Numbered from the stretch's first letter, positions 12,263-24,600 are shown. The stretch is 64,000 nt of DNA from Paramecium octaurelia (GCA_905182995.1 CAJJDP010000046.1:128488-192487), one strand, 5' to 3'. Numbers and translations: made by a program. Notes: generated by a model from the letters alone, not told the origin.

Positions 12263-14145
12263 TCAATCATCTTTGAACACACTGATGAAAGTATCTTTCC
12301 TAACAGTAACTCTTCCAACTTCTCTCATCCTCTTCTTCCCCTCCTTCTATCTATCCAATAACTTCTTCTTTCTGGTATAATCCCCTCCATAACACTTCGC
12401 AGTCACATTTTTCCCTGTGCTTCCTATCTTCTCTGCTGCTATCACTTTGCCCCCAACCTTAGCTTAAATTGATACCACAAATAAATGTTAAGGTATATTG
12501 TCCTTCAATCTTTAACAAATCTTCTTTCCCAATTGATGAGCCCTTTCTTCTGGTACCATAAATGACAATGCATCCACTGGATCATCCATTAAATGAATTA
12601 CTAATTTAACGATGTTCGCTTTTTCAAATCCACAGAATTCGTATTCCAATGACCCATACCCTTTGGTTGCACTCTTTATTTTATCAAACAAATCCTAGAT
12701 GATCTCATTCAAAGGGAATTTAAAAGTGTATCTATCTTATTTATCATACTTCTCTTAATCCACCAATCTGCCATTTCTAGCATCACACAATTAGAATATC
12801 GTGGCACTATACTCTTCTGGACACATTATAGTAGCAATTGCCATAGGCTGTTCGTAATGTTTGATGACTGCTGCATCTGGTGCCATGATTGCATTTTCAA
12901 CCATCACCTCTTTCCCATTCCTCAATATTGCTTTATAAGGAACACTTGGAGATGTCAATAAGACACTTAAATTATATTCATTCTCCAATCTCTCTCTAAA
13001 AACATCCATATGTAAAACTCCAAGAAAACCACAACGATATCCATTTCCCAAAGCTGCTGAACTCTCCTTCTGAATTATTACAGCTGGATCAGTCAATGCC
13101 AGCTTGAATATTGATTTATTTAATTCAGCATAGTCATCTGGGTCTTCAGGATAAATGCCACAATAAACCAAAGGCTTCACTTACTCAAAACCAGTTTCAG
13201 GCAAAGTCTTAGATAGAGGATGTCTGAATGTGTCTCCTATTCTGGCCTCATTAGCTGCCTTCATATTCGTCATCACATAACCTACCTAACCTGGTTCCAA
13301 CTTCTCCTGAGGAACATTCTCTGGACTTTGAATCCCTACCTAATTTAATAAACTTGACTACTTCAAAAACATCATATTTCTTTTTGAATGCACAAGATAA
13401 TATCTAATCTCCCTTCTTTAAATACCCTCCTTTCATTAATATCAATAACACAACTCCTTTGTCCCTAGCATACCAACTGTCAATCAAAAAACATTTCAAT
13501 TCCTTATGATCCTATGGAGGAGGTATCAATGTAACTATGTTATTTAACAACTCTGTAACTCCTGTTCCTTTCTTAGCAGATACCTTAAATATCTCATTAG
13601 GATTCATATCGAATTTTTCAACTAGTTATTATATAACACTCTCAGTATTTGCAGATGTCATGTCTATTTTATTAATAACGGGTATAATCTTTAAATTCTA
13701 CTTCTTTGCCAAAATGTAATTAGATAGTGTTTATGCTTATATTCCTTGAGTTGCATCAATCAATAAGATTGCACCTTCACATGCTCTCATTGAACGTGAT
13801 ACTTCATATGTAAAATCGACATGTCCAGGAGTGTCAATCAAATTATACAAATACTACTATCTTGATGTATATTACTTCTATTCCATCAACTTTATAAAAC
13901 ATAGCTGCTGATTATGCTTTAACAGTGATTCCTCTTTCTTTTTCAACCTCCAATTTATCCAAATATTACTCATGTTTCCCTTTACTAATCGTCCCTGTGA
14001 TTTCGAGGAATCGATCTGCCAAAGTAGATTTTCCATGATCTATATGAGCTATGATACAAAAATTCCGAATCTTATCTATGCTTATTTGATATTTAGATAA
14101 GAGATGAAAGGAAGTAATTGAATTTTTAAAAATATATTTTAACAT
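12263..14145 (-). CDS. GUF1: Organellar elongation factor 4 (LepA/GUF1)
   Basis: 613 residues. GTPase motifs: [10 protein letters not shown] (G1), DTPGHVDF (G3) and NKID (G4, in VINKIDM). Downstream are the family blocks [38 protein letters not shown], and the C-terminal part [13 protein letters not shown] ending [17 protein letters not shown]. The N-terminus [20 protein letters not shown] looks like a mitochondrial leader, fitting GUF1, a back-translocating ribosomal GTPase. Introns: 13340-13361 (22 nt) and a very short one at 13857-13875 (19 nt; 13854-13875 also keeps frame). The 3' end nearly abuts the stomatin-like gene, and the upstream gene ends 23 bp before the ATG. Confidence 0.95.
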
Positions 14146-14168
14146 CACAATTAAATTATACACAACAC

Positions 14169-14855
14169 TCAATTTTGATCCTTTTTATTTGGTTTATTCA
14201 ATAATTGTGATCTTAATTCCCTTGCTAACTTCTTCCTATCATTTGTTTAATAATGATAAGATTTGATATCACTACAATTACATCAACATTTACCAAAAAT
14301 CATCAAAATATAAAGAATCTATTATACAAAACGTTGTACCAAGTATAAAGAATACACCCCAACTCCTACCCAATAATTTCAATTTCATCTCTTTCAAACT
14401 TAAATTTATCTTTTTCAGTTGCATAGCCTCATAAGTGTAAGCAGCCATAAATGTCATAGGCAATGTACAATTACTGTATCCTTTAAATTGCTCCAACAAA
14501 TTGGTAATTCTCTGTACTTGAAAAAACCCCAAGCATTATTATAATTATTTAATATCTCCTCTAAAGTAAAAATCTTTCTGCCTTGTCTATCAATTGTAGG
14601 AATATCGATGGCTTTATCTGCCAATTATTAAAATTTCTCTTTCTTTTCCTCATCTGTCAATGGATTAGCTTCTTGTCTCTATTTTATTGTATCTTACAAC
14701 CAACTTAATCTACTCTATGTTAATCCTAATTAATCCAATTTTTGTTATGCATTCTAAATTTTCTAATCTAATTCTTCTGCAAATTCTCGTTCTTCTTCAG
14801 TCATAGGTTCCTCCTGCTATTCATGATTCTTGCCTTCAGAATTTTTGTTGTTCAT
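14169..14855 (-). CDS. Small membrane protein; frame requires a -1 shift at a T run
   Basis: About 221 residues. The first part ([20 protein letters not shown]..., helical, Q/E-rich, to [10 protein letters not shown]) and the second part ([15 protein letters not shown]..., one or two hydrophobic segments including [18 protein letters not shown]) lie in frames that differ by one base. The switch point is the run read GGGGTTTTTTC on the coding strand (plus 14520-14530). No intron of usual form gives the needed length. A missing T in the assembly, a real mutation or -1 frameshifting on T-TTT-TTC would all join them. A 22 nt intron (14272-14293) precedes the C-terminal [18 protein letters not shown]. 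Family not recognised. Confidence 0.7.
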
Positions 14856-14909
14856 TGAGTAAAAGTTATTGTATATTAATACAAAATTATAATATATATA
14901 AATAAAAAA

Positions 14910-15853
14910 TCAAAATTATTGTTGTTTACATTTTAAGTATTTAGATTTCCAATATTATATTTCTTATATTAATACATCCTTTTCAATGTCATTTTATTTC
15001 AGTTTTGCTTGATATTTTAACAAAATCTATTTAGTTTTATCGACAATTGCTTATAGGTTTTCATCGATTTTAATTTTCTGTTCAATTGATGCTATTGGAT
15101 TCTAATGTATTTATGTTGTTGTTGAATTTGGATTCACTAATTGTCCTGATGAATTATTAGAGAAATTGCATTTGTTTCTTTGCTTTAATCTTAAATCAAT
15201 GAATTCGGCTTCTATAGATTGCTTTTATGAATAAGATTCTGAATGTTGAAGAGTTTATCTTTTTGGCTTTATTTCCTTTTAATCTTTTTCATTAAGTTTT
15301 TCAAAAAGTGCGATCAAAGTGCTTCTTTCAGTATTTTAAATGGGTAATTACTCAGCTTAAATTTCATCAATAGATCGAACAAAATTTCCGAATTGCTTTT
15401 GCATATCAAAATTGTTATTTGCTAAGAATTCGTTATACTTATTGATGTCTTTATGTTTATTGGGTTTGAGTAACTTCAAAGCGTTGCACTTGAGAGTTTT
15501 GAGAGAATCATTATTATCAGTTGTATGATTGTATTTCAACATAGAACCCTTCGATTTTTGCTACAAAGAGGCAGATACGAAATATTATTGCTTAAGTGAG
15601 TTGGTTGGCGAAACTTTAAATATCTTATGTGATTCACTATTCTTTCCCAAAATGTTGAACAGTTTCTTCTTCATCTGATTACAATCTTATTTGTTCTAAA
15701 TTAAAACAAATGTACTTCTTGTTTGGGATGGTCCTAACCCTTAGAAGATTGGGGTTGACTATGAATTTAGTGAGAATTCGACATAGTATCCTTAATAGAG
15801 AGCTTGGATTTTAAGTTCTACGACTTTGAGATTGTTGTTTATTTAGAATACAT
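14910..15853 (-). CDS. Hypothetical basic/coiled-coil protein
   Basis: 307 residues with one 20 nt intron (15696-15715) that joins two frames cleanly. It starts MYSKQTTISKSQNLKSKLSI. The first two thirds are polar, basic and low in hydrophobic residues, probably disordered. The last ~60 residues (IEQKIKIDENLQAIVDKTKQ...) have a heptad-like pattern. No domain is recognised. The coding frame is open throughout apart from TAA/TAG, which decode as Gln. Confidence 0.75.
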
Positions 15854-16014
15854 AATATTTATTTTATTGTATATATTCTAATTGATATTTTGATATGCAC
15901 AAATGATTTGATTTCAACTCACAAAAGGAAGGAAATAAACTATTGAATGCATTATTGATGGATGCAAATCGAGTATTTTATATATATATAAAATTTTAAA
16001 TATTGTGAAAATGA

Positions 16015-16760
16015 TCAATTATTCAATAACTCTTTCTCTTTGGATTTATATAATGAATCCAAAGATTGTGTTTACTTTTCAAATAAATCTTGGATTTGTT
16101 TTTCAGCCTGTCTCATAGTATCTTCGGATGTGACTTTTTTATAAGGTTTTAACTTGGGTTAAATAATTGTTTACATCATCTATGCATTCATGTCTAATTT
16201 GTCTAAGACTTTATTTAGCATCTTCCATCAATTTCTTCAAATTATTGACTGCTATTATTCTACTCTCCTTTGTATTGCCTTAAGCTAATTGACATACTAT
16301 TTGTTTGTCTTGTTTCTTAACTTACAAATTAAGGTCTGAATTTTCTAAAGCCTATGAATGAAATTATGCATACCTTCATTACATCCATGATTGTAGATTC
16401 ATCAAATACATTTAGAATCAAAACTCCTTACGATTTTTGAGATGCCTAAGCCAGAGAAGACAAGGGCAATTTTTCACCATAAGCTTAAATTGATACTCTG
16501 TCCAGCATTTCTGGTGTTAGTTTGCCCACTTACAACTTCTTTAGTGCCTCCTAAAATTTCTGGGCATATTGATCAAACTTGGATTGATAGGTTGTAAAAT
16601 CAATTGTTTTTGAAAGTCCAAGATTTTATTTCTCTTGCTTTTTATCCATCCTTTCCTGATCCTTCTTGCTGATCTTCGCAAAATTATATTAAAATTATCT
16701 TTGAAAACAACGTTACTGCATTATAACAGGTCGGAATGCTGTTGCGAATAATTTTATCAT
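16015..16760 (-). CDS. Organellar ribosome recycling factor
   Basis: 233 residues; introns 16352-16373 and 16153-16174 (the latter with an AAG acceptor, placed by frame). The N-terminus MIKLFATAFRPVIMQ is leader-like and Lys/Arg-containing without acids. The RRF body shows the three-helix pattern, including QGVLILNVFDESTIMDVMK, the conserved NNLKKLMEDAKQSLRQIRHE (equivalent of the bacterial KxxxxxAEEARVAVRNIR), and the end SEDTMRQAEKQIQDLFEK. RRF splits post-termination ribosomes with EF-G. Together with LepA 2 kb away, this is a second organellar translation factor in the neighbourhood. Divergent from the next gene (31 bp between ATGs). Confidence 0.88.
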
Positions 16761-16791
16761 AAGTTATTAATAATTTCTTTTTGTTAATATT

Positions 16792-17328
16792 ATGGCATCA
16801 AAAGAAAAACACACTTTTTATTAAGAGCCTAGTTTTTAATTCTTCGTCAAGAAAGGCCTAATAAAATAGAACAATAGAGGATAGGTCTTTCCTATTTTCA
16901 CATATCGTGTTAATAGTCAACCGTCCCAATCAAAATATATTGAACTTAAAGTATTTCCCTCAAAGATTGCAAAGAGATCAAAATTCCAATAAGATAGTCC
17001 ATCTCCTTTTGTGATTACAAATATACCAAAAAAAAATACGGTTTACCAGTCATACATTGACAACATAGTTAAGAGAAAATTGAAGGATAAACCAGAAAGT
17101 CCTAAGAAATACTGCAATTCTATACATGAAATTTAGGGGAAACAAATTGAAACTGTAAAAGACTGTTTCCTTCCCAAACTCCAATGTCTAAATAGCAAAC
17201 CGTAGAGGTTGAAGTATCGTCATTCGTTGCCAAAACAAGATATCTATACTGAACCTAATCCTGAGCAAGATCCTTCAGATAGATTGTAACCATGGGATTC
17301 AAGTTAAAAATCATTTACTCTCTAATGA
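16792..17328 (+). CDS. Hypothetical basic protein, 178 residues
   Basis: Intronless, from ATG 16792 to TGA 17326-17328. Starts MASKEKHTFYQEPSFQFFVK and stays basic and Pro/Ser-rich (KAKRSKF-type, KRKLKDKPESPKKYC). There is no membrane segment or recognised fold, and it is likely disordered. The promoter is probably shared with the divergent RRF gene. Confidence 0.7.
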
Positions 17329-17512
17329 AATTCATAATATTTTTAAAGAGTTACTATTTATAATTTCGATTAACAATTCAAATTAAGAGTATGTGTAAAT
17401 ATGGAAATTGTGATTTACTGATTAAATTGGATCGGAAAAGAAATACATGACATATTTTTAAAATATGACTCAGAAATGGTATTTTTTATGTCAATTATAA
17501 TTTTTATTATAT

Positions 17513-19138
17513 ATGAATATGCAATACATGTATTACTAATCTTATGATGCTCTATTTTAACAATTCTAAAAAAATGGGAAAATAACAAGGGCTGATTTGA
17601 GATCCATATTGTAGGCTATTAATTACAATGAAATGTAAATAAATAATGTGTTATCCAAAGTGAATGATGATGAAATAAGTAAAAGTAATTAAGTATATAG
17701 CTTAAAATTAGTTTATGCGTAGTATCGTGGTTCAAAATATCCCCACTTACAGATTCCCTACTCAAATCCCACAACTCATACCTTAGCAAGTAGATTAAAA
17801 TTAGAATCAGCAAAAAATTACTTAAGATTAACAATAATAAATTTACGAGGAATTCAAAACCATCTTAAAAGGATAAGAATATGATAAAGCCGTGAATTTT
17901 CTATGTAAAAGAATATACGAATATCATTAGAATAATACAAGGATATGGATTTGGTGAATGTAGTTGATTAGCAGAGCAAATAGATTTGTTCCTATATCGT
18001 AGTGTAATTTGATAATGAAGGATTGGCATTGAAATTTCTGTCTCTATTGACAGATTTTAGAGTGAATTTAAATTTCAAGGATTCCTTAAAACAGTCAATA
18101 TTATTTTACATATGCAGAGATGGTAAACTGAAATTGCTTGATTTCGTATTGTCTTAGAATGCAGTCAACATAAATGATCAAGATTAATATGGATAAACTC
18201 CTTTATTTTATGCAGCCAGGGACAACAAAGTAGATATTGTTACAAGGTACGTCTCATGTATTAGAATAGACTTGTTTAAGTTGGAGCCAATGTCAATTTA
18301 GTGGACACTCTCTCAAATCAAACAGCATTATTCTATTCAGCCAGAGAAGGGAATGCTGAAATCTGTAAAATTCTAATTGATGTAAGATCATAGACTATAT
18401 AGAACGGTTGCAATCCAAATCATCAAGATCAACATAAAAAGACAGCCTAATTCTTTGCCAAGAGATTTTAGAGGAAGGAAGTGATGGAACTGTTCAACTC
18501 ATATTTTGGAAAAAATAAAGATGATTTTAAACAAAACTCTAATTAAAACAATGAAAATAGCAAGGGAGAACAACCAAAATAATAGAAGAAGAAAAATAAG
18601 GATTTGCCAAAGTAAGCATATAAATTAATGTTTACTGATGAATATGGTAATCTTCAAGAAGTTACGTCTTCGGAATTTTCTAAATTTTAATAGTAATACC
18701 CATAAATAGCTAATCTAATAATTAATGCAGATGAATTAATAGATGACAATGTTTTGAACTCTATGAAGGACGATGAACTTTGGGAAAAAGTAGCTAAAAA
18801 GGTGTTGTAAATATTATGGAAAGCGAAAGGAGCATAATTATTTCATAATCCTGTGGATGAGAAAAAGTATGGCATCAATGATTACTATGACATTGTTAAA
18901 AGACCCATGGATTTTGGAACTGTTAAGGTATTTAATCATATATAAAAATTAATAGCAAAAACTAAATGCAAATCAATATAAAAATTGTAAAGAATTCTAT
19001 CATGATATCATGTTGGTGTTTGATAATTGTATATTATATAATGGATCAGAAAATGATATTGGCTAGGTTGGACTTGCATTAAAATAAGAGTTCTTAAATT
19101 AAATTGAGTAGACTGGTCTAAAAAAACATTTAATATGA
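17513..19138 (+). CDS. EF-hand-like + ankyrin repeats + bromodomain protein
   Basis: 501 residues with five introns (17679-17700, 17905-17930, 18247-18269, 18382-18402, 18928-18955). Domains in order: an EF-hand-like helix-loop-helix pair (ALFQQFQKNGKITRADLRSI, loop not fully canonical); a Q/P-rich linker; at least three ankyrin repeats (~190-300; DQYGQTPLFYAARDNKVDIV and NQTALFYSAREGNAEICKIL); a lysine-rich linker; and a C-terminal bromodomain (~385-495; FHNPVDEKKYGINDYYDIVK, RPMDFGTVK, and the acetyl-lysine Asn region FDNCILYN). Ankyrin+bromodomain order matches apicomplexan BDP1 proteins, which bind acetylated histones near promoters. A nuclear chromatin reader is inferred. The start is the most upstream of three in-frame ATGs. 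Confidence 0.88.
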
Positions 19139-19907
19139 TATATTATATGAAAAATATCTAATCAATTTAAGGTCATATGTATTAGATTCTCTCATCAAAT
19201 CCAACTACTAGAAGGAAATATCTACATAATTTACAAAGACATTTTCTGAAAAATGACTTTTAAGGATATGAATTCATTTGAATATCTGAGTTAACTTAAA
19301 TAGACTAATCAAACTTATATTGATATTAAAGAAAGATAATCCAAGTTGTATATTATATCACTTTAATAACATTCTAAAAAATTAATTTATTATAATTACA
19401 AATAAAGTCATAATTTTAATTTACAATTATTTTTACTATCTTAAAAAGACATTTAAGTTTAATAAAAATACAATCGATATCAAAGTAAAAGAAATATCTA
19501 AATATTTGTAATTCTTAGAAGCATTAGAAAGTATAATTCATCAAATCTTTTTTGAATTAAATTAGTGAAATGTGGGTTGCTAAAAAAGGAAAAACCACAC
19601 TTCATACTTTATATAAGCAACAATATCAAAGGAAGATCAGCCTTCAAAGTTGAAAACATAATTATTGGAGTATTGATAATTATGGAAGAAGGAAGGTTGA
19701 TAAATCATATATAACTTACATTCAGTTGATTTCAAAAAAAATGGATTAATATGGTACGTCCAGTAATTAACCTTAAACTGATTTTTCGGAGATTGTTTCA
19801 ACTAATGATTCTTGTACAAATTTGTTTTTAGGATAAGAATTACGAATGATTTGATATATATATATATATATAATATAAATATAATCATCGATAATTAGTA
19901 ATAATAA
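19139..19907 (+). pseudogene. Possible decayed gene in spacer
   Basis: Between the bromodomain and kinase genes, coding-looking pieces occur on the + strand. One reads MTFKDMNSFEYLSQLKQTNQ from 19252. Another reads KCGLLKKEKPHFILYISNN around 19568-19620 and continues into a hydrophobic stretch. I could not join them into one frame with ordinary introns. A broken or unresolved gene is possible, and no family is recognised. A TA microsatellite lies at about 19857-19872. Confidence 0.3.
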
Positions 19908-21522
19908 ATGAAGAGGAGTTTAAAACAGCAACAGCAGCTCTAATTAAAATAACTATATTGCAAATAGAAACTTAATGTCTAAACTGAAGTTGATGACACA
20001 CGAAACACAAAGCAAGTAAGTAAATATTATCAAGTTTAGATTTCTTTAAATTATTCTCCTTTAAATAAGATAGATCAAAGTGTATTTACCAATAGGTGGA
20101 AAATCAACAAAGGGTTATTGGGTAACAGAACAAACAGGATGTTGACACAACAATAATCAGATTCAGAGAATGAATTCCCAAATCAATTGAAATTAATTTA
20201 ACTAGCTCAAAAAAGCTAGATATAAACAAAACGATCTATATCGACTAAAAGAAATAATAGTATTGGAGATTACAATTAAACTCCTAATAATTAAAATAGA
20301 CAATCGTTATATACAAGTCAAAAATAAAGATCGTATTCTATTCAACAATAATAATAACAACAAAGATAGCAACAGTAATCTCTATTTTAGTCTATTGGAG
20401 TCAATAAGAATCAAATAATTGATGCCAAGTCGTTTGTTTAGTAATTTGAGTTAACGATGGAAGAATGGGATAAATTTGGAAATAGGTTCCCTTTAGGATT
20501 TTAAAGGGAGAAACTGTTGGGAAGAGGAGGTTTTTCATTGATTTGGTTAGCTAAAGAATAGAAGGGAGGTGCTCTATGTGCTGTTAAATAGATCCCAAGG
20601 AAATCTAAACATGAAACTCATTTTAAAGAATTAGCATTTTGCACTTAGTTTTTTAATAAAGGAGGTTAAATAAAGAGTCCATATTAGTAAAATGATGGAA
20701 TTAAATACTTATGCAAGATGTTAGATTATGTTATTGATCCTCACGACGTATTTATAATGTATGAAGTTTGTGGATATTCATTGGGAACTTAATTGTATGA
20801 CTTTGAATCCCTCAATAATAGTTATAAGGTATAATAAGAATACATGGTAGTTAATTCCATAGAAATTAAGTTTGCTCTTTAAGTAGTTTCCTGTCTTTTT
20901 ATTCAAGTTTATAAAAAGAATCACCTAAACTATAGAATTGTTAGTCAAAACTGGTTGGGTCCATAGTGATATTAAAAGTGAAAACATCCTCATCTCTTAC
21001 GGATCACAAGATGTCGACTTTAAAATAATAGATTATGGTTCATCTTTCAAATTTGCTGAAGTCTTTGAAAAGTTTTCGATGGCAACCCCTGAGTATATGT
21101 CCCCAGAGATGTTAACGTTCATACTTCGAGAGAATTAGATGTCTTACGATAATCAGTTAATTGAATCCCTTGTCAATTATGATAAGTCGTGGGTTATAGA
21201 TATATGGGGATTAGGTTGTGTTGTCTTGGAAATCATATCAGGATTGCCTTTATGGATGAGTTATGACACATAAGTAATCAATTATAAAGGTCAGAAAGTC
21301 ATGGCTTAAGGACTCTTTGCTGTTTCTGGTAGGAGTTTTAGTAAAATCGTTGAAAAATAAATTAAGATACTGACTAATCTAGAATTTGTATTGCGAGAAT
21401 AAAATTATTCTGGTATTCAAGTTACTCCTTTATTAACTTAATTATTAAAAGGAATGTTAGCTATCAATCCGAAATAAAGATATTCACCTTAATAAATATT
21501 GAATTTACTTTAAGATATTTGA
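19908..21522 (+). CDS. Protein kinase, Q-rich N-terminus, DYG variant
   Basis: 521 residues with introns at 20016-20039 and 20883-20907 (AAG acceptor). Residues 1-185 are Gln/Ser/Asn-rich. The kinase domain starts with LGRGGFSLIWLAKEQ and CAVKQIP (ATP Lys). The catalytic loop is VHSDIKSENIL, with Ser for the usual Arg of HRD. The metal loop is IIDYGSSF instead of DFG. The activation segment ends ATPEYMSPEM, followed by DIWGLGCVVLEIISGLPLW. All three catalytic residues (Lys, loop Asp, DYG Asp) are kept, so activity is likely. Close to dual-specificity/LAMMER-like kinases in its HSDIK loop, but family not certain. The NEK-like kinase follows on the same strand. Confidence 0.85.
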
Positions 21523-21967
21523 TTCATTTTTGCAATAATACACATATCAATTAACTTTTATAATTTATACTTTTCTTTATTAAACTATAGTCAATTAGGA
21601 TATATTTGCCACTGAATATTTCAACTAAATTTATATTAAAATATAAGTACAATTCTGATTTTTTATTAAATCTTATTATTTCATTACAGAAATTCAGAAA
21701 TTCTAGAATTACAATTACATCAGATACTTGATGTAATGCTAAAAGCACATCAACTATAAATAGTTCATTAATAAATTATTTCTAAATATAATACAATATT
21801 ATCGATTCTTTGATAAATTAGATCTATTTGATATATGAAAGTCATAAATCTCTATGATTATATGGCACTTATGTTTAATATTTATAAATCAAGCTAAAAT
21901 TCAGATGTCTTCTAACAGTTAGATGTATAAGTTATTGAAATTTATATTATTAAAATAAAAATCAAAT
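21523..21967. other. AT-rich spacer
   Basis: No supported gene between the two kinase genes; it probably holds terminator and promoter sequence. Confidence 0.4.
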
Positions 21968-23208
21968 ATGGCTGCACCTGACTATGATTCTTTTCGAAAG
22001 ATTAAAGTGCTTGGAGAGGGCGCTTTTGGTAAAGCTCTATTAGTCGAGGATATTCGAGATGGGTACTACATTTATTTTACTCTTAGGACTTATTGGGTTA
22101 AGAAATAAATAGATATCAGTTCAATGCCCTAAAAAGAAAAGGAAGAAACAATTAAAGAAGCTAAAATACTATAATGTTTAGATCATCCAAATATAGTTAA
22201 GTTTAAAGATGTATTCGCAACTAAGTAAGGTAAATTATGTATTGTAATGGAATATGCTGATGGTAATCAATAATTTTATAGCTAGGTGGTGACTTAGAAA
22301 AGAAAATCAAAAGTTAATAAGGTAAACACTTCACTGAATCATAAATACTGGATTGGTTCACATAAATTTGTTTGGCACTGAAACATGTTCATGATAGGAA
22401 AATTATTCACAGAGACTTGAAAGGATAAAATATATTTCTGAATAAAGCCAATAGAGTAAAGCTAGGAGATTTTGGTATTGCAAAGATTTTGGGAAATACT
22501 TTAGAAAAAGCAAAGACTCAAGTAGGAACTCCTTATTATTTATCTCCAGAGATAATTGAATCAAAGCCTTACTCTTAGGCGGTAAATTATATCAGTAATT
22601 TAGAGCGACATTTGGTCTCTAGGGGCAATTTTATATGAATTGTGTGCTTTGAAACCACCTTTTACTGCAGATAGTTTGCATTTCTTAGCTTTAAAAATTA
22701 TTAAAGGACAATTTGTACAAATTCCAAGCACCTTTTCAAAAGAAATGAATAATTTGGTTAAATTATTATTACAAACATAACCATCAAAAAGACCAAATAT
22801 AAATTAAATTTTAAGTAAATAAATTTTAATTAATTTCAGAAATGCCAATAATTAGTGCGAGAATGAAGGAGTTCCTGACTGAAAGTTAATAAAAGGTTGA
22901 ATTTGCTCATACTATTTTGCATAAATAAGTAAATTATAATAAAAAAAAATAAATAGAAAATTAACTGTTTAGCTAAATTGTCAGATTTAAAGCTTATTGA
23001 TGAAGATAATCTTAGACCACCTCCTAATCTATTAAGTAAGTAAAATAGTAGCTAATCATCATCATCATTGCAATAACAACAACCATAATAATAATAATAA
23101 TAACAATAATAACAATAATAATAATAATAATAATAACAATAATAACCTGTTCTAAAACAATAATAATATGTACCTTAATATTAGTTTATTTCAAAATAAG
23201 CTCATAAC

Positions 23209-23244
<36 letters not shown>

Positions 23245-24465
23245 CAACAATAATAATAATAATAAGTTCAATAATAAAAAGTATAATAAGTCTAATAATA
23301 ACAAAAATAACAAAGCAATTAAATATAATAATAATAATAGAATAAAAACAATTAAGGTAGATAAGAAAAACCATTAGTTTAATAGCATGTTATATAATAA
23401 CCAAAATAATATGCATAATAACCAAGACGCGAATAATAAAAGCCAAATACAGCTGTATAGCCATAAAAACAAAGGAATAACAGCAAGAATAAATTAGTAG
23501 ACTTAGAAAAATAAGAATAAGAAAGAAAAAGAATGTAGTAAATTAAATTAGAAGCCGATATTAAAAGAAAAGAGGAAGAAAAGAAAAAATTACTAAAAAT
23601 ACAATAAGAAGAGGAAGCAAAAAAAAGAATTAAAGAAGATCAAAAAAAGAAGAGAGAATAATAATAAAAAGAGATGAGAGAAGATCTCCAAAAAAGAAGA
23701 TAATAATTATAATAATAAAGCTAACCAGATCTTGAAAGTGAACCGAAATATATTGTTAGACAAACAATCTCATAACCAGAAAATTTGGATGATATATTGG
23801 AAGAATATAATAGTGAAGAAGAAACTTATGAGGCTGAAGGTTAATCGAGTAATAAAAAACAATTCTAAGATGCGGAACTTGAGGATCAAGACGAACCAAA
23901 TATGGATTATGGATTAGTATAACAGGAAAATGATGCTGAAATGGATGCATTATAATAAGCAATCTTATGTAAGGAGTATGAGAAAGTGGTATGTAGAATA
24001 CATTAATTATTAGCTTGAGGAAGTGTAAGAAACTAATAATATTGTGAATCAATTATAAGATCCATAATTTGAAAAAAAAAGATAATAGATACTAGAATAA
24101 TTTGATCTTGGGGATGGTCTAGATTTTGATGATTTAGAAGATGATGATGATGAAGACGATTTAAATCTAACAAAAACTGCTAAAACAACTAACTAAGATG
24201 TCGGACTGGATTACTTTAATAATCCATAAGGCTTAAGATTATATTTATAGCAAGTGCTTAGCAAAGAAGCATTTGAAAAAATCTATAATTACACTTTAAA
24301 GTAAACATTACATATAATCTTAGTGATCTTTTGACATATTAAGTAGAAGAAATTGAAAAAATGATTAGCAATAACAAAAGTTTGTTACAATACATAACAC
24401 ACGAAGAAACAAAAAAGTTTATACCTTTGATGTTGTAATTAGTAGTATAGGAAAATAGTTAATGA
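21968..24465 (+). CDS. NIMA-related (NEK) protein kinase with polyQ and acidic tail
   Basis: 775 residues and seven introns (22063-22086, 22263-22285, 22582-22603, 22815-22839, 22929-22956, 23989-24013, 24301-24323). Kinase domain, residues ~5-260: [19 protein letters not shown] (ATP Lys), [44 protein letters not shown]. The HRDLKxQNIFL loop and GTPYYLSPE are NEK marks. After it come two Gln runs (about 20 and 18), coded by TAA/CAA repeats, a highly charged E/K/Q coiled coil (~430-520), and an acidic C-terminal part with a DDDDEDD patch. NEKs act in cilia and the cell cycle. The polyQ DNA is the strongest simple repeat in the window. Confidence 0.9.
23071..23267 (+). repeat. TAA/CAA trinucleotide repeat coding polyglutamine
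   Basis: Two blocks of TAA with scattered CAA (about 23081-23147 and 23210-23267) inside the NEK-like gene. In this code both triplets mean Gln. Mixed codons suggest the tract is not a pure, freshly expanded microsatellite. Confidence 0.9.
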
Positions 24466-24600
24466 TTGTAAATTGAAAATTCATTCTAATATAAAACAAT
24501 TCTAATTTATTTTAATTTTACAATTATAATACTGTTCTCCATAAATTGATGTTCATTGATAAATCTTTAAACAATAATAATTTTATATAATACATAAATA

